The translations under genes were made by a program, and so were the position numbers. The notes under the pieces are model-generated. The model saw nothing but the letters and a program-made list of their open reading frames with translations, did not search any database and was not told where the DNA came from. From Polaromonas sp. (lineage in GTDB: Bacteria > Pseudomonadota > Gammaproteobacteria > Burkholderiales > Burkholderiaceae_C): DNA of 64,000 nt. Shown in pieces: positions 37,738 to 48,120 of this stretch. The stretch spans positions 1 to 64,000 of the forward strand of contig JAIPCZ010000006.1 in NCBI GenBank assembly GCA_021737975.1, read 5' to 3'. The stretch's first letter is position 1, and the number at the start of each line of letters is the position of its first letter.

Positions 37738-39033
37738 ATGACCCACCACGTCATCCTCGGTGCCGGCCCGGCCGGCGTCATTGCCGCCGAGACCATTCGC
37801 AAGCTCAGCGCCCGCGACAGCATCACCCTCATTGGTGATGAGCCTGAGCCGTCTTATTCGCGCATGGCCATTCCCTACCTGCTGATGGGCAATATCGACG
37901 AAACCGGTACGTATCTGCGCAAAAGCCCGACCCACTTTGAAGATCTGGGTATCAAGCTGGTGCAGGACCGCGTGCGCTCGGTGCAAACGGACAGCAAATC
38001 CATCGTCCTTAAAAGCGGGGCCACGATCGGCTTTGACACCTTGCTGATCGCCACGGGTTCACACCCGGTGCGTCCACCCATTCCTGGTATCGATTTGGCA
38101 GGTGTGCACCCCTGCTGGACGCTGGCCGATGCGCGTGCCATTGCGGCGCTGGCCCAGCCCGGCGCCCGTGTGCTGCAACTCGGTGCCGGCTTCATCGGCT
38201 GCATCATCATGGAAGCCCTGGCGGCGCGTGGTGTGAAATTGAGCGTGGTCGAAATGGGCGACCGCATGGTGCCTCGCATGATGGGCCCAACGGCGGGCGG
38301 CATGATCCGCGACTGGTGCGAGACCAAGGGCGTTGAAGTGTTCACCAGCACCAAGGTCGAGTCGATCGAGGCGGGTACCCCCTTGAATGTGAAACTCTCC
38401 AATGGCAAGACCATGCAGGCCGACCTGGTGATCAGCGCCGCCGGCGTGCGACCTGCCATTGGGTACCTGGAGAACTCCGGCATCACCTGCCTGCTGGGTG
38501 TGCTGACCGACGAGCACCTGCAATCCAATGTGCCCGGTATCTATGCGGCAGGCGACTGCGCTGAAGCGCTGGACAAAGTGTCAGGCAAGATGATTGTCAG
38601 CGCCATCCAGCCCAACGCGGCCGAGCAGGCCCGTATTGCGGCCATGAACATGGTGGCATTCGCGCGCGGGCAGGCGCCACGCGCCCAACTCAAGGGTGTG
38701 ACACAAATCAACGTGCTCGACACGCTGGGGCTGATCTCGACCAGTTTTGGCGACTGGGAGGGCGTGCCGGGGGGTGAACATGTCGAGTTGACCGACAAGG
38801 CCCAGGGCCGCCATTTGAGCCTGCAGTTCAGGGACGATGTGCTGGTGGGCTGCAACAGCGTCGGCTGGACCGAGCATGTGGGCGTGATGCGCGGCCTGGT
38901 CGAAGGCCAGATCAGATTGGGCGACTGGGCCCATACCCTGAAGCAGGACCCCACCCGCCTGATGGAAGCCTACCTGGCCGCGGCGCAGGGACAAGGCGAC
39001 TGGTCGGGCGCAACGGATGCGCGCAGGCGCTAA
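37738..39033 (+). CDS. aorC: AOR FAD/NAD(P)H oxidoreductase subunit
   Basis: This 431-residue pyridine-nucleotide:disulfide-oxidoreductase-like flavoprotein has the FAD-binding GAGPAGVIAAE at the N-terminus and SRMAIPYLL. The NAD(P)H dinucleotide fold is LQLGAGFIGCIIMEALAARG, and the second FAD contact is GIYAAGDCAEA. In AorABC complexes this subunit lets NAD+ serve as electron acceptor. The start at 37738 has TGGAGA upstream; the frame is open further back only through the repeat element. A 140-bp gap with the repeat and hairpin separates it from aorB. Confidence 0.88.
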   Translation: MTHHVILGAGPAGVIAAETIRKLSARDSITLIGDEPEPSYSRMAIPYLLMGNIDETGTYLRKSPTHFEDLGIKLVQDRVRSVQTDSKSIVLKSGATIGFDTLLIATGSHPVRPPIPGIDLAGVHPCWTLADARAIAALAQPGARVLQLGAGFIGCIIMEALAARGVKLSVVEMGDRMVPRMMGPTAGGMIRDWCETKGVEVFTSTKVESIEAGTPLNVKLSNGKTMQADLVISAAGVRPAIGYLENSGITCLLGVLTDEHLQSNVPGIYAAGDCAEALDKVSGKMIVSAIQPNAAEQARIAAMNMVAFARGQAPRAQLKGVTQINVLDTLGLISTSFGDWEGVPGGEHVELTDKAQGRHLSLQFRDDVLVGCNSVGWTEHVGVMRGLVEGQIRLGDWAHTLKQDPTRLMEAYLAAAQGQGDWSGATDARRR

Positions 39034-39043
39034 AGTTCGCGGC

Positions 39044-39298
39044 ATGAAGATCACCCTTAAACTTTTTGCGTCGTTGACCGACTACCTGCCGCCCGAGTCC
39101 AAATACACCAATATCGTGGCCCTGGACATTGCCCCCGAAACCACCATCGGTCAACTTGTGGAGCAGTACCGTTTGCCGGAAAAACTGGTGCATCTGGTGC
39201 TGGTCAACGGCAGTTACGTGGCGCCTGAAAAACGCCCGGCGCAGACGCTTGCCGAGGGCGATGTGCTGGCCATCTGGCCACCGATTGCCGGCGGCTGA
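39044..39298 (+). CDS. aorD: MoaD-like ubiquitin-fold sulfur carrier of the AOR operon
   Basis: This 84-residue protein begins MKITLKLFASL and ends in Gly-Gly (PPIAGG), the activated C-terminus of MoaD/ThiS-type sulfur carriers. MoaD delivers the dithiolene sulfur to pterin cofactors, so a dedicated copy in an AOR operon points to tungsten-pterin cofactor assembly for AorB. The ATG at 39044 gives the normal family length and lies 10 bp after the aorC stop; no strong ribosome-binding site is present, suggesting translational coupling. Confidence 0.88.
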   Translation: MKITLKLFASLTDYLPPESKYTNIVALDIAPETTIGQLVEQYRLPEKLVHLVLVNGSYVAPEKRPAQTLAEGDVLAIWPPIAGG

Positions 39299-39311
39299 GG
39301 CTCATCAACAC

Positions 39312-39611
39312 ATGCAGGACTTTTACGCCGAGCGCTTTGAGCGCGAGATGGGTTGCACCGAGGCCGAGTGGCTGATGTGGCTGCCCAAGGCCATTGGTGA
39401 CCACCACTGGAAACAGCACGAGGGTACGGCCGGTGTGCGCCTCGGCGACGGTGCGCTCGGCCTGAAATGGCAGGTGGGTCCACCGCGGGTGATCGGGCTC
39501 ATCAGCATTCCGGTGCTCAAGGTGAGCTTTCGTTTTGCCGGTCTGGACGATCAGGCGCGTTATACGTTTATGAAGCGCTTTGATCTCTACATGCAGCGCG
39601 GCGGCGGCTAG
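39312..39611 (+). CDS. Small conserved-looking protein at the end of the AOR operon
   Basis: This 99-residue protein has no recognised domain. It has an acidic-aromatic N-terminus (DFYAERFEREMGCTEAEWLMWL), a central HHWKQHEG, a beta-rich middle (LGLKWQVGPPRVIGLISIPV) and a C-terminal FMKRFDLYMQRGGG. The Arg-Gly-Gly-Gly end and its position 13 bp after the MoaD-like gene suggest a maturation or accessory role for the tungsten enzyme. It could be the fifth aor gene reported in related operons, but that equivalence is unverified. Its stop lies inside a 25-bp inverted repeat. Confidence 0.65.
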   Translation: MQDFYAERFEREMGCTEAEWLMWLPKAIGDHHWKQHEGTAGVRLGDGALGLKWQVGPPRVIGLISIPVLKVSFRFAGLDDQARYTFMKRFDLYMQRGGG

Positions 39612-39704
39612 GAGCCTGGGCGGCAGAGCGTTATGCGCAGGTAAAATGAGGAGCCCGCAGGGCGGGGGACACGCAGCAGAACGCTCTGCCGTCCAGGCTC
39701 CTAG
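39608..39704. repeat. Long inverted repeat between the AOR operon and crcB
   Basis: A 25-nt arm at 39608-39632 pairs with 39680-39704 with one mismatch (a possible G-U pair in RNA). The 47-nt loop contains a smaller GCCC-GCA-GGGC hairpin. Neither side has a T-run, so it is not a standard intrinsic terminator. The left arm includes the stop codon of the last AOR-operon gene. Confidence 0.75.
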
Positions 39705-39708
39705 TGGG

Positions 39709-40098
39709 TCAGGCTGACGCCCTGATGAAAAACTCAGCCGTCCTGATGCCGGCCAGCGTCAGTAAGAGCGAGCCGAACAGGTGCAGTGCGGCCGTGCTAA
39801 AACCCAGCAGGTAGCGTTGTTGCCCCAGCATGCCGACCACTTCGGCTGAAAAGCTTGAGAAGGTGGTGAGTGCGCCCAAAAAGCCCGTGATGATGGCGAG
39901 ACGCCAGGCCGGGTCAAGATGCGGCATGGCCTGAAACACCGCCACGGCCAGGCCCACCAGGTAGCCTCCCACCAGATTGGCGGCCAGTGTGCCCAGGGGA
40001 ATGACGGCTCCGGGGTTGAGCCACAAACCCAGTCCCCAGCGGGCCAGGGCTCCGAGGCAGGCCCCAAGACAAATCGCCAGCACGGACAGCATGAGCAA
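39709..40098 (-). CDS. crcB: Fluoride efflux channel CrcB/Fluc
   Basis: This 129-residue protein has four transmembrane helices. Family hallmarks include GALARWGLG near the N-terminus, [13 protein letters not shown] and [12 protein letters not shown], the Phe-bearing pore segment of Fluc channels. It forms a dual-topology dimer exporting fluoride. It lies 14 bp downstream of comEA in the same orientation and probably shares its transcript. No fluoride riboswitch space exists between them. Confidence 0.92.
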   Translation of the reverse strand: MLMLSVLAICLGACLGALARWGLGLWLNPGAVIPLGTLAANLVGGYLVGLAVAVFQAMPHLDPAWRLAIITGFLGALTTFSSFSAEVVGMLGQQRYLLGFSTAALHLFGSLLLTLAGIRTAEFFIRASA

Positions 40099-40112
40099 GG
40101 GTCAGCTTTGGC

Positions 40113-40400
40113 TCATTTTTTGGCGGCGGGCGCTGCCTTGAAGACAGCGCCGTTGATGGTCACACCTTCACCGGAGAAGTTGGCCGCCTTGATTTCTGCG
40201 ACGCCCTGCACGCGGGTGATGAAGTCGTTCCAGTCCTTGAAGTTGCCTTTTTTGCGTTCCAGGAGAATCTTCGCGGAGGTGCCCGGTCCGATGCCCTTGA
40301 TGCTGTCGAGTTCGGCCTCGGAGGCTTTGTTGATGTCCAGCGCGGCATGACAGGACAGCGCGGACAAAAAAGCAATCAGGGTGAGGGATTTCTTGAGCAT
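40113..40400 (-). CDS. comEA: ComEA-like helix-hairpin-helix DNA-binding protein
   Basis: This 95-residue protein has a signal peptide (about 1-19, ending CHAAL). A helix-hairpin-helix pair follows (DINKASEAELDSIKGIGPG and ILLERKKGNFKDWNDFITRV). Small secreted ComEA proteins bind incoming DNA in the periplasm during transformation. The Lys/Ala-rich tail (FKAAPAAKK) may aid DNA binding. It follows hldD by 27 bp. Confidence 0.88.
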   Translation of the reverse strand: MLKKSLTLIAFLSALSCHAALDINKASEAELDSIKGIGPGTSAKILLERKKGNFKDWNDFITRVQGVAEIKAANFSGEGVTINGAVFKAAPAAKK

Positions 40401-40427
40401 GGCGGTCTCCTTGAATGTTGTTTGGGT

Positions 40428-41447
40428 TTAGCCTTGTTGTGCCAGCCACTGCACATACCTGGCGACCCCCGTTTGTACATCCGCAAAGGAATGGTCGCAA
40501 CCGGCGGCCCGCAGCGCGCCCAGATCGGCCTCGGTGTGGCACTGGTACTTGCCACGCAGTGCATCGGGGAAGGGGATGTATTCAAGCAAACCCCCAGCGG
40601 TCAGTCCCTCCAGTGTCAGCGGTGCCTGGCCTTGTGCCTGGCAAAGCGCATTGACGACCGAACTGGCCACGTCGTTGAAGGGCTGGGCGCGACCGCTGCC
40701 GAGGTTGAAAATGCCCGAGATTTCGGGGTGGTCGAAGAACCACAGGTTGACTGCGACCACGTCGTCAATAAAGACGAAGTCACGCATTTGTGCCCCCGCC
40801 GCATAACCACCGTAGTCGCCAAACAACTTGACCTTGCCCTCGGCCTTGAACTGGTTGAACTGATGGAAGGCGACGCTGGCCATGCGACCCTTGTGCTGTT
40901 CACGCGGGCCGTACACATTGAAGTAACGAAAGCCGACCACCTGCCGGGTGAGTCCGGCCAGGGCGTTCTCGAACGCCGGGCCGCACTCGATGCGCATGCG
41001 CTGGTCGAACAGCAATTTGGAGTAGCCGTAGACATTGAGCGGCTGCTCGAAGGCGGGGGCTTCGCGGAAGGTGTCAGAGCCGCCGTAGGTGGCCGCGCTG
41101 GACGCGTAGAGCAGGCGGGCGCTTCGCTTCTGGCAGGTCTGGTACAACTGCACCGAAGTGGTGTAGTTGTTTCGCATCATGTACTGGCCGTTGCTCTCCA
41201 TGGTGTCGCTGCAGGCGCCCTCGTGAAAAACGGCTTCGACCTTGCCATAGGCGTCGGCTGCAAAGGCGTCGTAAAAATCTGCGGCATCCACATAGTCGGC
41301 AATCTGCAAGTCGACCAGGTTGCGGAACTTGTCGCCCTGGGTCAGGTCATCGACGGCAATGATGTCGTTCAGGCCGCGTGTGTTGAGCCCCTTGATGAGG
41401 TTGGAGCCAATAAAACCGGCGGCACCGGTGACAACGATTCGGGTCAT
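40428..41447 (-). CDS. hldD: ADP-L-glycero-D-manno-heptose 6-epimerase
   Basis: This 339-residue short-chain dehydrogenase/epimerase makes the heptose precursor of the lipopolysaccharide core. Visible are the NAD(P)-binding [10 protein letters not shown], the HldD-specific [15 protein letters not shown], and the active-site [14 protein letters not shown] (Tyr-x3-Lys). It overlaps the preceding hldA gene by four bases, which places two steps of heptose synthesis together. Confidence 0.95.
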   Translation of the reverse strand: MTRIVVTGAAGFIGSNLIKGLNTRGLNDIIAVDDLTQGDKFRNLVDLQIADYVDAADFYDAFAADAYGKVEAVFHEGACSDTMESNGQYMMRNNYTTSVQLYQTCQKRSARLLYASSAATYGGSDTFREAPAFEQPLNVYGYSKLLFDQRMRIECGPAFENALAGLTRQVVGFRYFNVYGPREQHKGRMASVAFHQFNQFKAEGKVKLFGDYGGYAAGAQMRDFVFIDDVVAVNLWFFDHPEISGIFNLGSGRAQPFNDVASSVVNALCQAQGQAPLTLEGLTAGGLLEYIPFPDALRGKYQCHTEADLGALRAAGCDHSFADVQTGVARYVQWLAQQG

Positions 41448-42373
41448 GCGAACAACTCCTCATAGGAAACGGTGGCGGTGCCAAATTTGCCAACAACCAG
41501 GCCGCCAGCCCGGTTGGCCCATGGCAGGGCTTCACGCAGGCTCATGCCCGCAGCCACCAGGGTCGCCAGGGTGGCAATCACGGTGTCGCCAGCACCGGTG
41601 ACATCGAACACTTCGCGCGCTTGCGCCTTGACGTCGGCGCGTCCCTGCGCATCGAACAGCGTCATGCCTTCTTCGCTGCGGGTCAACAACACCGCCTGCA
41701 GCCCGAGTTGCTGACGCAGGTTTTGCACCTTGGTCTGCAGATCGGACTCGTCTTGCCAGGCCCCGATGACTTGTTGCAATTCGACCCGGTTGGGGGTGAT
41801 CACGGTGGCCTGCTGGTAACGCGAATAATCCGAACCTTTGGGGTCGATCAGAATGGGTTTTCCGGCTTCGACGGCGCGCGCAATCATGTCGCTCACATGC
41901 GCCAGGCCCCCTTTGCCATAATCTGAAAACAGCACGGCCTGATGGCTGGGCAGCAGTTCCATGAAGGTGGCGGTCTGCGTCGCCAGCACCTCGTTTTTTG
42001 GGGTGTTTTCGAAGTCCAGTCGCAACAATTGCTGCTGGCGCCCGATGACCCGCAGTTTGACCGTGGTTTTGAGTTGCGCATCGCGGCCGAAATGGGTCTG
42101 GATGCCGGTGTCCGCCATCAGCGCTTCCAGTTTGTGACTGGCTTCGTCCTCGCCCACCACCGTGAGCAGCGAAGCCTGGCCGCCAAGTGTGACCACGTTG
42201 AACGCCACGTTCGCTGCGCCGCCGTTGCGCTCTTCTTCGCGCGTGACGCGCACTACCGGCACCGGGGCCTCCGGGCTGATGCGGTCCACGGCGCCGTACC
42301 AGTAGCGGTCCAGCATCACATCACCCACCACCAGCACGCGTGCTGCAGATATCTTTTCTTTGGAAATAGTCAT
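41444..42373 (-). CDS. hldA: D-glycero-beta-D-manno-heptose-7-phosphate kinase
   Basis: This PfkB-family kinase has about 309 residues and corresponds to the kinase half of HldE. It contains [11 protein letters not shown] at the N-terminus, [16 protein letters not shown], and the catalytic [14 protein letters not shown] near the C-terminus. The cytidylyl/adenylyltransferase half is absent, so the partner HldC must be elsewhere. The ATG at 42373 was chosen because the family sequence begins there; the open frame extends 20 codons further inside lapB. It overlaps both neighbours. Confidence 0.92.
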   Translation of the reverse strand: MTISKEKISAARVLVVGDVMLDRYWYGAVDRISPEAPVPVVRVTREEERNGGAANVAFNVVTLGGQASLLTVVGEDEASHKLEALMADTGIQTHFGRDAQLKTTVKLRVIGRQQQLLRLDFENTPKNEVLATQTATFMELLPSHQAVLFSDYGKGGLAHVSDMIARAVEAGKPILIDPKGSDYSRYQQATVITPNRVELQQVIGAWQDESDLQTKVQNLRQQLGLQAVLLTRSEEGMTLFDAQGRADVKAQAREVFDVTGAGDTVIATLATLVAAGMSLREALPWANRAGGLVVGKFGTATVSYEELFA

Positions 42374-43527
42374 AATTCTTCCACCCGGCGAGCGGGGTAA
42401 CTGTCCCAGGTCTGGCAGCCAGGACATTGCCAAAAGTGTTGTGTGGCTTCAAAGCCGCAAGCCGCGCAGCGGTAACGCAGCAGGGGCTTGATGGCATGGT
42501 CCAGGGCGCGTTGCACCTGGGGGTGAAACTGCTCGTGCTCCAGTTTTTCGCCCGCTATCCAGCGTGTGGCGGCCACCAGCGAAGGCTCTTTTTCCAGATG
42601 ATGCGCGTACCATTCACGGGCACTGGTTTGTGCGGCGGGGTCTGCGTTGGAAAGTGTGACGATGGCTTCCAGCACGTCCAGCGAAGCCTGCTCGGCATAG
42701 AGCTGTTGCAGCCTTGCCAGGGTCACTGCGGCATGGCCACTGCGCAGTGCCAGGTCAGCCAGCGGGCGGACGATCAGGGGCACCGCGGTGGGGGCGCTGT
42801 CGAGCGCCAGCATCAGGGTCTCCCAAGCCTGGGCGACCTGGCCCATCCGGGCCTGCAATTGGGCCAAGTCAAGGCGCGAGCGCGCCGCCTGGGGGGCTTT
42901 GGTGATGGCGCGCTGCAACAGCGCCAGCGCCGCCTCAAGCTGGCCCTGGGCCTCCTGGGTCACGGCCTGCTCGCAGAGGTAATGGGCCAGCCTCGGCGTG
43001 AAGCTCCCCTGTGCGTCGTGTTCAAGTTTTTCCGCCATGGCGGCAGCCTGCGGCCAGTCCCGGCTGCGCTCGTAGTTGGCCAGCAGGGCAAGTCGTGCCT
43101 GGGCCTCGAAGGCAGTGCCTTCGAGCTTGAGCAAGGCGGTCTCGGCGTGGTCCAGCAAACCGGCCTTGAGGTAGTCGAGCGCCAGGGCGTGCTGCGCCCG
43201 GTGCCGGTCCGCCTGGTTGATATCAGCGCGCGACAGCAGGTGCTGATGCACACGAACCGCACGTTCGTACTCGCCGCGACGGCGAAACAGGTTGCCCAGG
43301 GCAAAGTGGAGCTCGGAAGTGTCGGGGTCGCTCTGAACGGCCTCGATGAAGGCGTCGATGGCCTGGTCCTGCTGCTCATTGAGCAAAAAATTGAGGCCCT
43401 TGAAATAGGCTTTGGGTGCCTGGCGGTTTTCCAGCCTGATCTGGCGCAGGTCCAGGCGTGATGCCAGCCAACCCAGCACAAAGGCCAGGGGCAGGCCCAG
43501 CAAGACCCAACTCAGGTCAAAGTCCAT
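42370..43527 (-). CDS. lapB: Lipopolysaccharide assembly protein LapB (TPR plus rubredoxin-type domain)
   Basis: This protein of about 385 residues has an N-terminal membrane anchor (about 4-20). Tandem TPR motifs span about 35-340, including LHFALGNLFRRRGEYERAVRVH. The C-terminal metal-binding rubredoxin-like domain has CAACGF and CPGCQTWDSYP. LapB adjusts LpxC proteolysis by FtsH and coordinates LPS synthesis. The ATG at 43527 overlaps the lapA end by 11 bases. The downstream hldA-hldD genes make LPS core sugar, so the cluster is devoted to the outer leaflet. Confidence 0.94.
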   Translation of the reverse strand: MDFDLSWVLLGLPLAFVLGWLASRLDLRQIRLENRQAPKAYFKGLNFLLNEQQDQAIDAFIEAVQSDPDTSELHFALGNLFRRRGEYERAVRVHQHLLSRADINQADRHRAQHALALDYLKAGLLDHAETALLKLEGTAFEAQARLALLANYERSRDWPQAAAMAEKLEHDAQGSFTPRLAHYLCEQAVTQEAQGQLEAALALLQRAITKAPQAARSRLDLAQLQARMGQVAQAWETLMLALDSAPTAVPLIVRPLADLALRSGHAAVTLARLQQLYAEQASLDVLEAIVTLSNADPAAQTSAREWYAHHLEKEPSLVAATRWIAGEKLEHEQFHPQVQRALDHAIKPLLRYRCAACGFEATQHFWQCPGCQTWDSYPARRVEEL

Positions 43528-43819
43528 CGGCGTAAACAGGCGGCGTGCCTGGCGCAGTGGGCTCGGCGTCGGCTTTCGATGCGGCGGGGCTCTGCTTGGC
43601 CTGGCGGTGTCGCCACCACCAGGGGGCCATGCCCAGCACCCCGACCACCACTCCGGCGGAAAAGGCGCCAAGCACCACCAGAACCATGGGCGCAAGCCAG
43701 TAGTTGCCAAAGAAGAAGTGGACCGTCGCGACTTGCTGGTTGTTCAGCGCAAACGCGAACAAGGTGAAAAATATGGCGATCTTGAGGATCCACCTTAGCA
43801 ACCACAGGATGTGTTTCAT
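43517..43819 (-). CDS. lapA: Lipopolysaccharide assembly protein LapA-like membrane protein
   Basis: This 100-residue DUF1049/LapA-type protein has two transmembrane helices (about 6-26 and 42-66), the pattern FALNNQQVATVHFFFG between them, and a polar Pro/Ala-rich cytoplasmic tail. LapA partners LapB. It overlaps lapB and follows ihfB by 70 bp. Confidence 0.88.
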   Translation of the reverse strand: MKHILWLLRWILKIAIFFTLFAFALNNQQVATVHFFFGNYWLAPMVLVVLGAFSAGVVVGVLGMAPWWWRHRQAKQSPAASKADAEPTAPGTPPVYADGL

Positions 43820-43889
43820 GGACGATTCCCAGAGACTGCGACGATTCTAGCGTTTGACTTTGCCGGGGTCGGCTTGGGCTGCAGCAGCG

Positions 43890-44195
43890 TCAGGGCGACG
43901 GCAGCAGTTCGTGGGTGCGCTGGTCCACGGCCAGGCGCAGGGCTTTGCCCGGCTTGAAGTGGGGCACCTGCTTTTCAGGGATGGCGACGCTTTCACCGCT
44001 GCGCGGATTGCGTCCCATGCGGGGCGGGCGGTAGTTCACGGAAAAACTGCCGAAGCCGCGTATTTCAATGCGATGTCCCCGCGCCAGGGCATCGTTCATG
44101 GCCTCCAGAATCGCCTTCACCGCAAATTCGGCATCGCGCTGGGTGATCTGGCCAAATCTTGCTGCAAGTTCTTCTACGAGGTCGGAGCGGGTCAT
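43890..44195 (-). CDS. ihfB: Integration host factor beta subunit
   Basis: This 101-residue member of the HU/IHF family starts [11 protein letters not shown]. It has the DNA-intercalating arm [27 protein letters not shown] with the conserved Pro. IHF bends DNA at sites such as sigma-54 promoters, which are present in this window. It is encoded after rpsA, the usual order in proteobacteria, behind a likely terminator and its own short upstream region. Confidence 0.96.
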   Translation of the reverse strand: MTRSDLVEELAARFGQITQRDAEFAVKAILEAMNDALARGHRIEIRGFGSFSVNYRPPRMGRNPRSGESVAIPEKQVPHFKPGKALRLAVDQRTHELLPSP

Positions 44196-44250
44196 AAACT
44201 AATACCTTTGCGGGACAGACCTTTGGCTCTGCCCCCAACTGACTGGTAAG

Positions 44251-44284
44251 AAAAAAACGACCGGTGCACCAAGGCAACCGGCCG
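44251..44284 (-). terminator. Intrinsic terminator after rpsA
   Basis: On the minus strand CGGCCGGT (44284-44277) pairs with ACCGGTCG (44265-44258) with one G-U pair, followed by seven T (44257-44251). It lies between rpsA and ihfB and may be only partly efficient. Confidence 0.75.
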
Positions 44285-44308
44285 TCAGTTCAGTTCAGCA
44301 ATATCGAC

Positions 44309-45988
<1,680 letters not shown>

Positions 45989-46122
45989 GTTTTGATGCGG
46001 TGTTAAGCGCAGGTTATTTCGCGGTTTTAAGCGCGGGGTTAAGTTTTTTTGAACCTCATTCGAAGTGCGCCAGTGCAGCGCGAGGGGGCGGATGAGGGCC
46101 GGTTTTTACCCTTGAGACAGGA

Positions 46123-48120
46123 TCAAAAGGGTTGTTTGCCTTGCCACCAATCCAACACCAACTTGACCGATTCTTCAATCGATAAATGGGAGTTGTCCAG
46201 CAACTTGGCATCTGCGGCTGGCTTCAAAGGCGCAACGCTACGGGACGAATCCCGGGCATCACGTGCTTCCAAGTCAGCGCGAAGAGTGTCGAGTGTAGTT
46301 GATTTCTCTTTTGAAATCAACTGGTTGAACCGTCTTTGTGCGCGCTGCTCAGTGCTGGCCGTCAGAAATACCTTGAGCGGCGCCTCGGGGAAGATCACGG
46401 TGCCCATGTCCCGGCCGTCGGCCACCAGGCCGGGCAGGCGGCGAAAGCCATGCTGCAAGTCCACCAAGGCGGCTCGTACTTTGGGCAGCACCGACACTTT
46501 GGAGGCATTCATGCCGGCTTCTTCAGTGCGGATGGCCTCGGACACATCCTCGCCATCGAGCAGCACCCGGTCCCCCCTGAATTCAATCTGCAGGCCTTGG
46601 GCCAGCGTGGCGATCGGCGCTTCACCAGCGGCGTCGAGCGGCAGATGCGCCCGCCCGGCAGCCAGTGCGGTGATGCGGTAGAGCGCGCCCGAGTCCAGCA
46701 GGTGGTAGCCCAGTTGGCTGGCCAATTGCGCGGCCAGCGTGCCCTTGCCCGACGCGGTGGGTCCATCGACGCATATGACGGGAATGTGCGCCGGGTCGGC
46801 CTGCACCAGCGAGAACAGCGCTTCAAAGTAGTCGGGGAAGGTCTTGGCGACACACTTGGGGTCTTCGATGCGCACCGGCAGGCCCGCCGGGTTGAACGTG
46901 GCCAGCGCAAAACACATGGCAACGCGGTGGTCGTCATAGGTGTGAATGCTGGCGGCTTTCCATTGCGCGGGGCCGGTCGGCGGTGTCACCTGGATGAAGT
47001 CGGCTCCTTCGACCACGGTGGCGCCGAGCTTGCGCAACTCACACGCCATGGCCGCAATGCGGTCGGTTTCCTTGACACGCCAACTGGCAATATTGCGCAG
47101 CGTGGTGGTGCCGTTGGCATACAAGGCCATCACGGCCAGGGTCATGGCGGCATCGGGGATGTGGTTGCAGTCGAGGTCAATGGGCTTGAGCGGCCAGGTG
47201 CCACGCGAGACCTCCAGCGAGTTAGGGCCGCTGACAACCCGGGCACCCATCATTTGGGCAGCTTCGATGAAACGGATGTCGCCCTGAATCGAATCCGCTC
47301 CGATTCCTTCGATGCGGGTGCTGCTGGTCCCAATTCGCGCGGGCGCGATGGCACCCAAGGCGATGAAGTAGCTCGCCGAAGAGGCGTCGGCTTCGACAAA
47401 CAGGGAGCCCGGCGACTGGTACCGGCTGCCCGCAGGAATCGTGAAGCGCTGCCAGCCCTCGCGTTGGACCGCAATGCCAAAGCGCGCCAGGAGGTTCAAC
47501 GTGATCTCGATGTAGGGCCGGGAGATCAGCTCGCCGACGACGTCGATCACGATGTCCTTGCGCGCCACCAGGGGCAGCGCCATCAGCAGGGCGGTCAGGA
47601 ACTGGCTCGACACATCGCCGCGCACCCGGATCGGGGCGTCGAGCTTGAGTTCGGGCTGGCCAACGTGCAGCGGCGGGAAGCCGTCATTGCCGGTGTAGTC
47701 GATCTGGCAGCCCAGTTGGCGAAGTGCGTCCACGAGGTCGCCAATCGGTCGCTCGTGCATGCGCGGCACACCGCTCAAATCGAAGCTGCCACCCATCAGC
47801 GCCAGCGCGGCGGTGAGCGGCCGGATGGCGGTACCGGCATTACCCATGAAGAGCTTGGCTTGCCTGTGCTTGGGCTGGCCCCCGAGGCCGTCGATGACCA
47901 CGGTGTTGCCAGTTTGTGCGATGTCACAGCCCAGAGCGCGCAAGGCCGCCAGCATGACGCGGGTGTCGTCGGAGTCCAGCACATCGTGCAGGGTGGTGCG
48001 GCCCAGGGTCAGGGCGGCCAGCAGCAGCACCCGGTTCGAGATGCTCTTGGAGCCGGGCAAGGTCACAGTGCCGCCAGCGGACAGCAAAGGCGGCAGGTCG
48101 ACGAAGGGGGTGTTCAGCAT
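46123..48120 (-). CDS. aroA-cmk: Fused 3-phosphoshikimate 1-carboxyvinyltransferase / cytidylate kinase
   Basis: One 665-residue reading frame joins two enzymes. Residues 1 to about 437 are EPSP synthase ([32 protein letters not shown], and [19 protein letters not shown] near the end). Residues about 447-665 are CMP kinase ([18 protein letters not shown]-loop, [11 protein letters not shown]). The first makes the chorismate precursor, the second phosphorylates CMP/dCMP. Elsewhere aroA and cmk are adjacent separate genes, so this is a fusion; similar fusions are annotated in some Burkholderiales. No internal stop or frameshift is seen at the junction. It overlaps tyrA by seven bases. Confidence 0.96.
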   Translation of the reverse strand: MLNTPFVDLPPLLSAGGTVTLPGSKSISNRVLLLAALTLGRTTLHDVLDSDDTRVMLAALRALGCDIAQTGNTVVIDGLGGQPKHRQAKLFMGNAGTAIRPLTAALALMGGSFDLSGVPRMHERPIGDLVDALRQLGCQIDYTGNDGFPPLHVGQPELKLDAPIRVRGDVSSQFLTALLMALPLVARKDIVIDVVGELISRPYIEITLNLLARFGIAVQREGWQRFTIPAGSRYQSPGSLFVEADASSASYFIALGAIAPARIGTSSTRIEGIGADSIQGDIRFIEAAQMMGARVVSGPNSLEVSRGTWPLKPIDLDCNHIPDAAMTLAVMALYANGTTTLRNIASWRVKETDRIAAMACELRKLGATVVEGADFIQVTPPTGPAQWKAASIHTYDDHRVAMCFALATFNPAGLPVRIEDPKCVAKTFPDYFEALFSLVQADPAHIPVICVDGPTASGKGTLAAQLASQLGYHLLDSGALYRITALAAGRAHLPLDAAGEAPIATLAQGLQIEFRGDRVLLDGEDVSEAIRTEEAGMNASKVSVLPKVRAALVDLQHGFRRLPGLVADGRDMGTVIFPEAPLKVFLTASTEQRAQRRFNQLISKEKSTTLDTLRADLEARDARDSSRSVAPLKPAADAKLLDNSHLSIEESVKLVLDWWQGKQPF

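Noticed and set aside
40099-40427. Fluoride riboswitch ahead of crcB
   Set aside because: Only 14 bp separate comEA and crcB, and 27 bp separate hldD and comEA; neither gap can hold the riboswitch.
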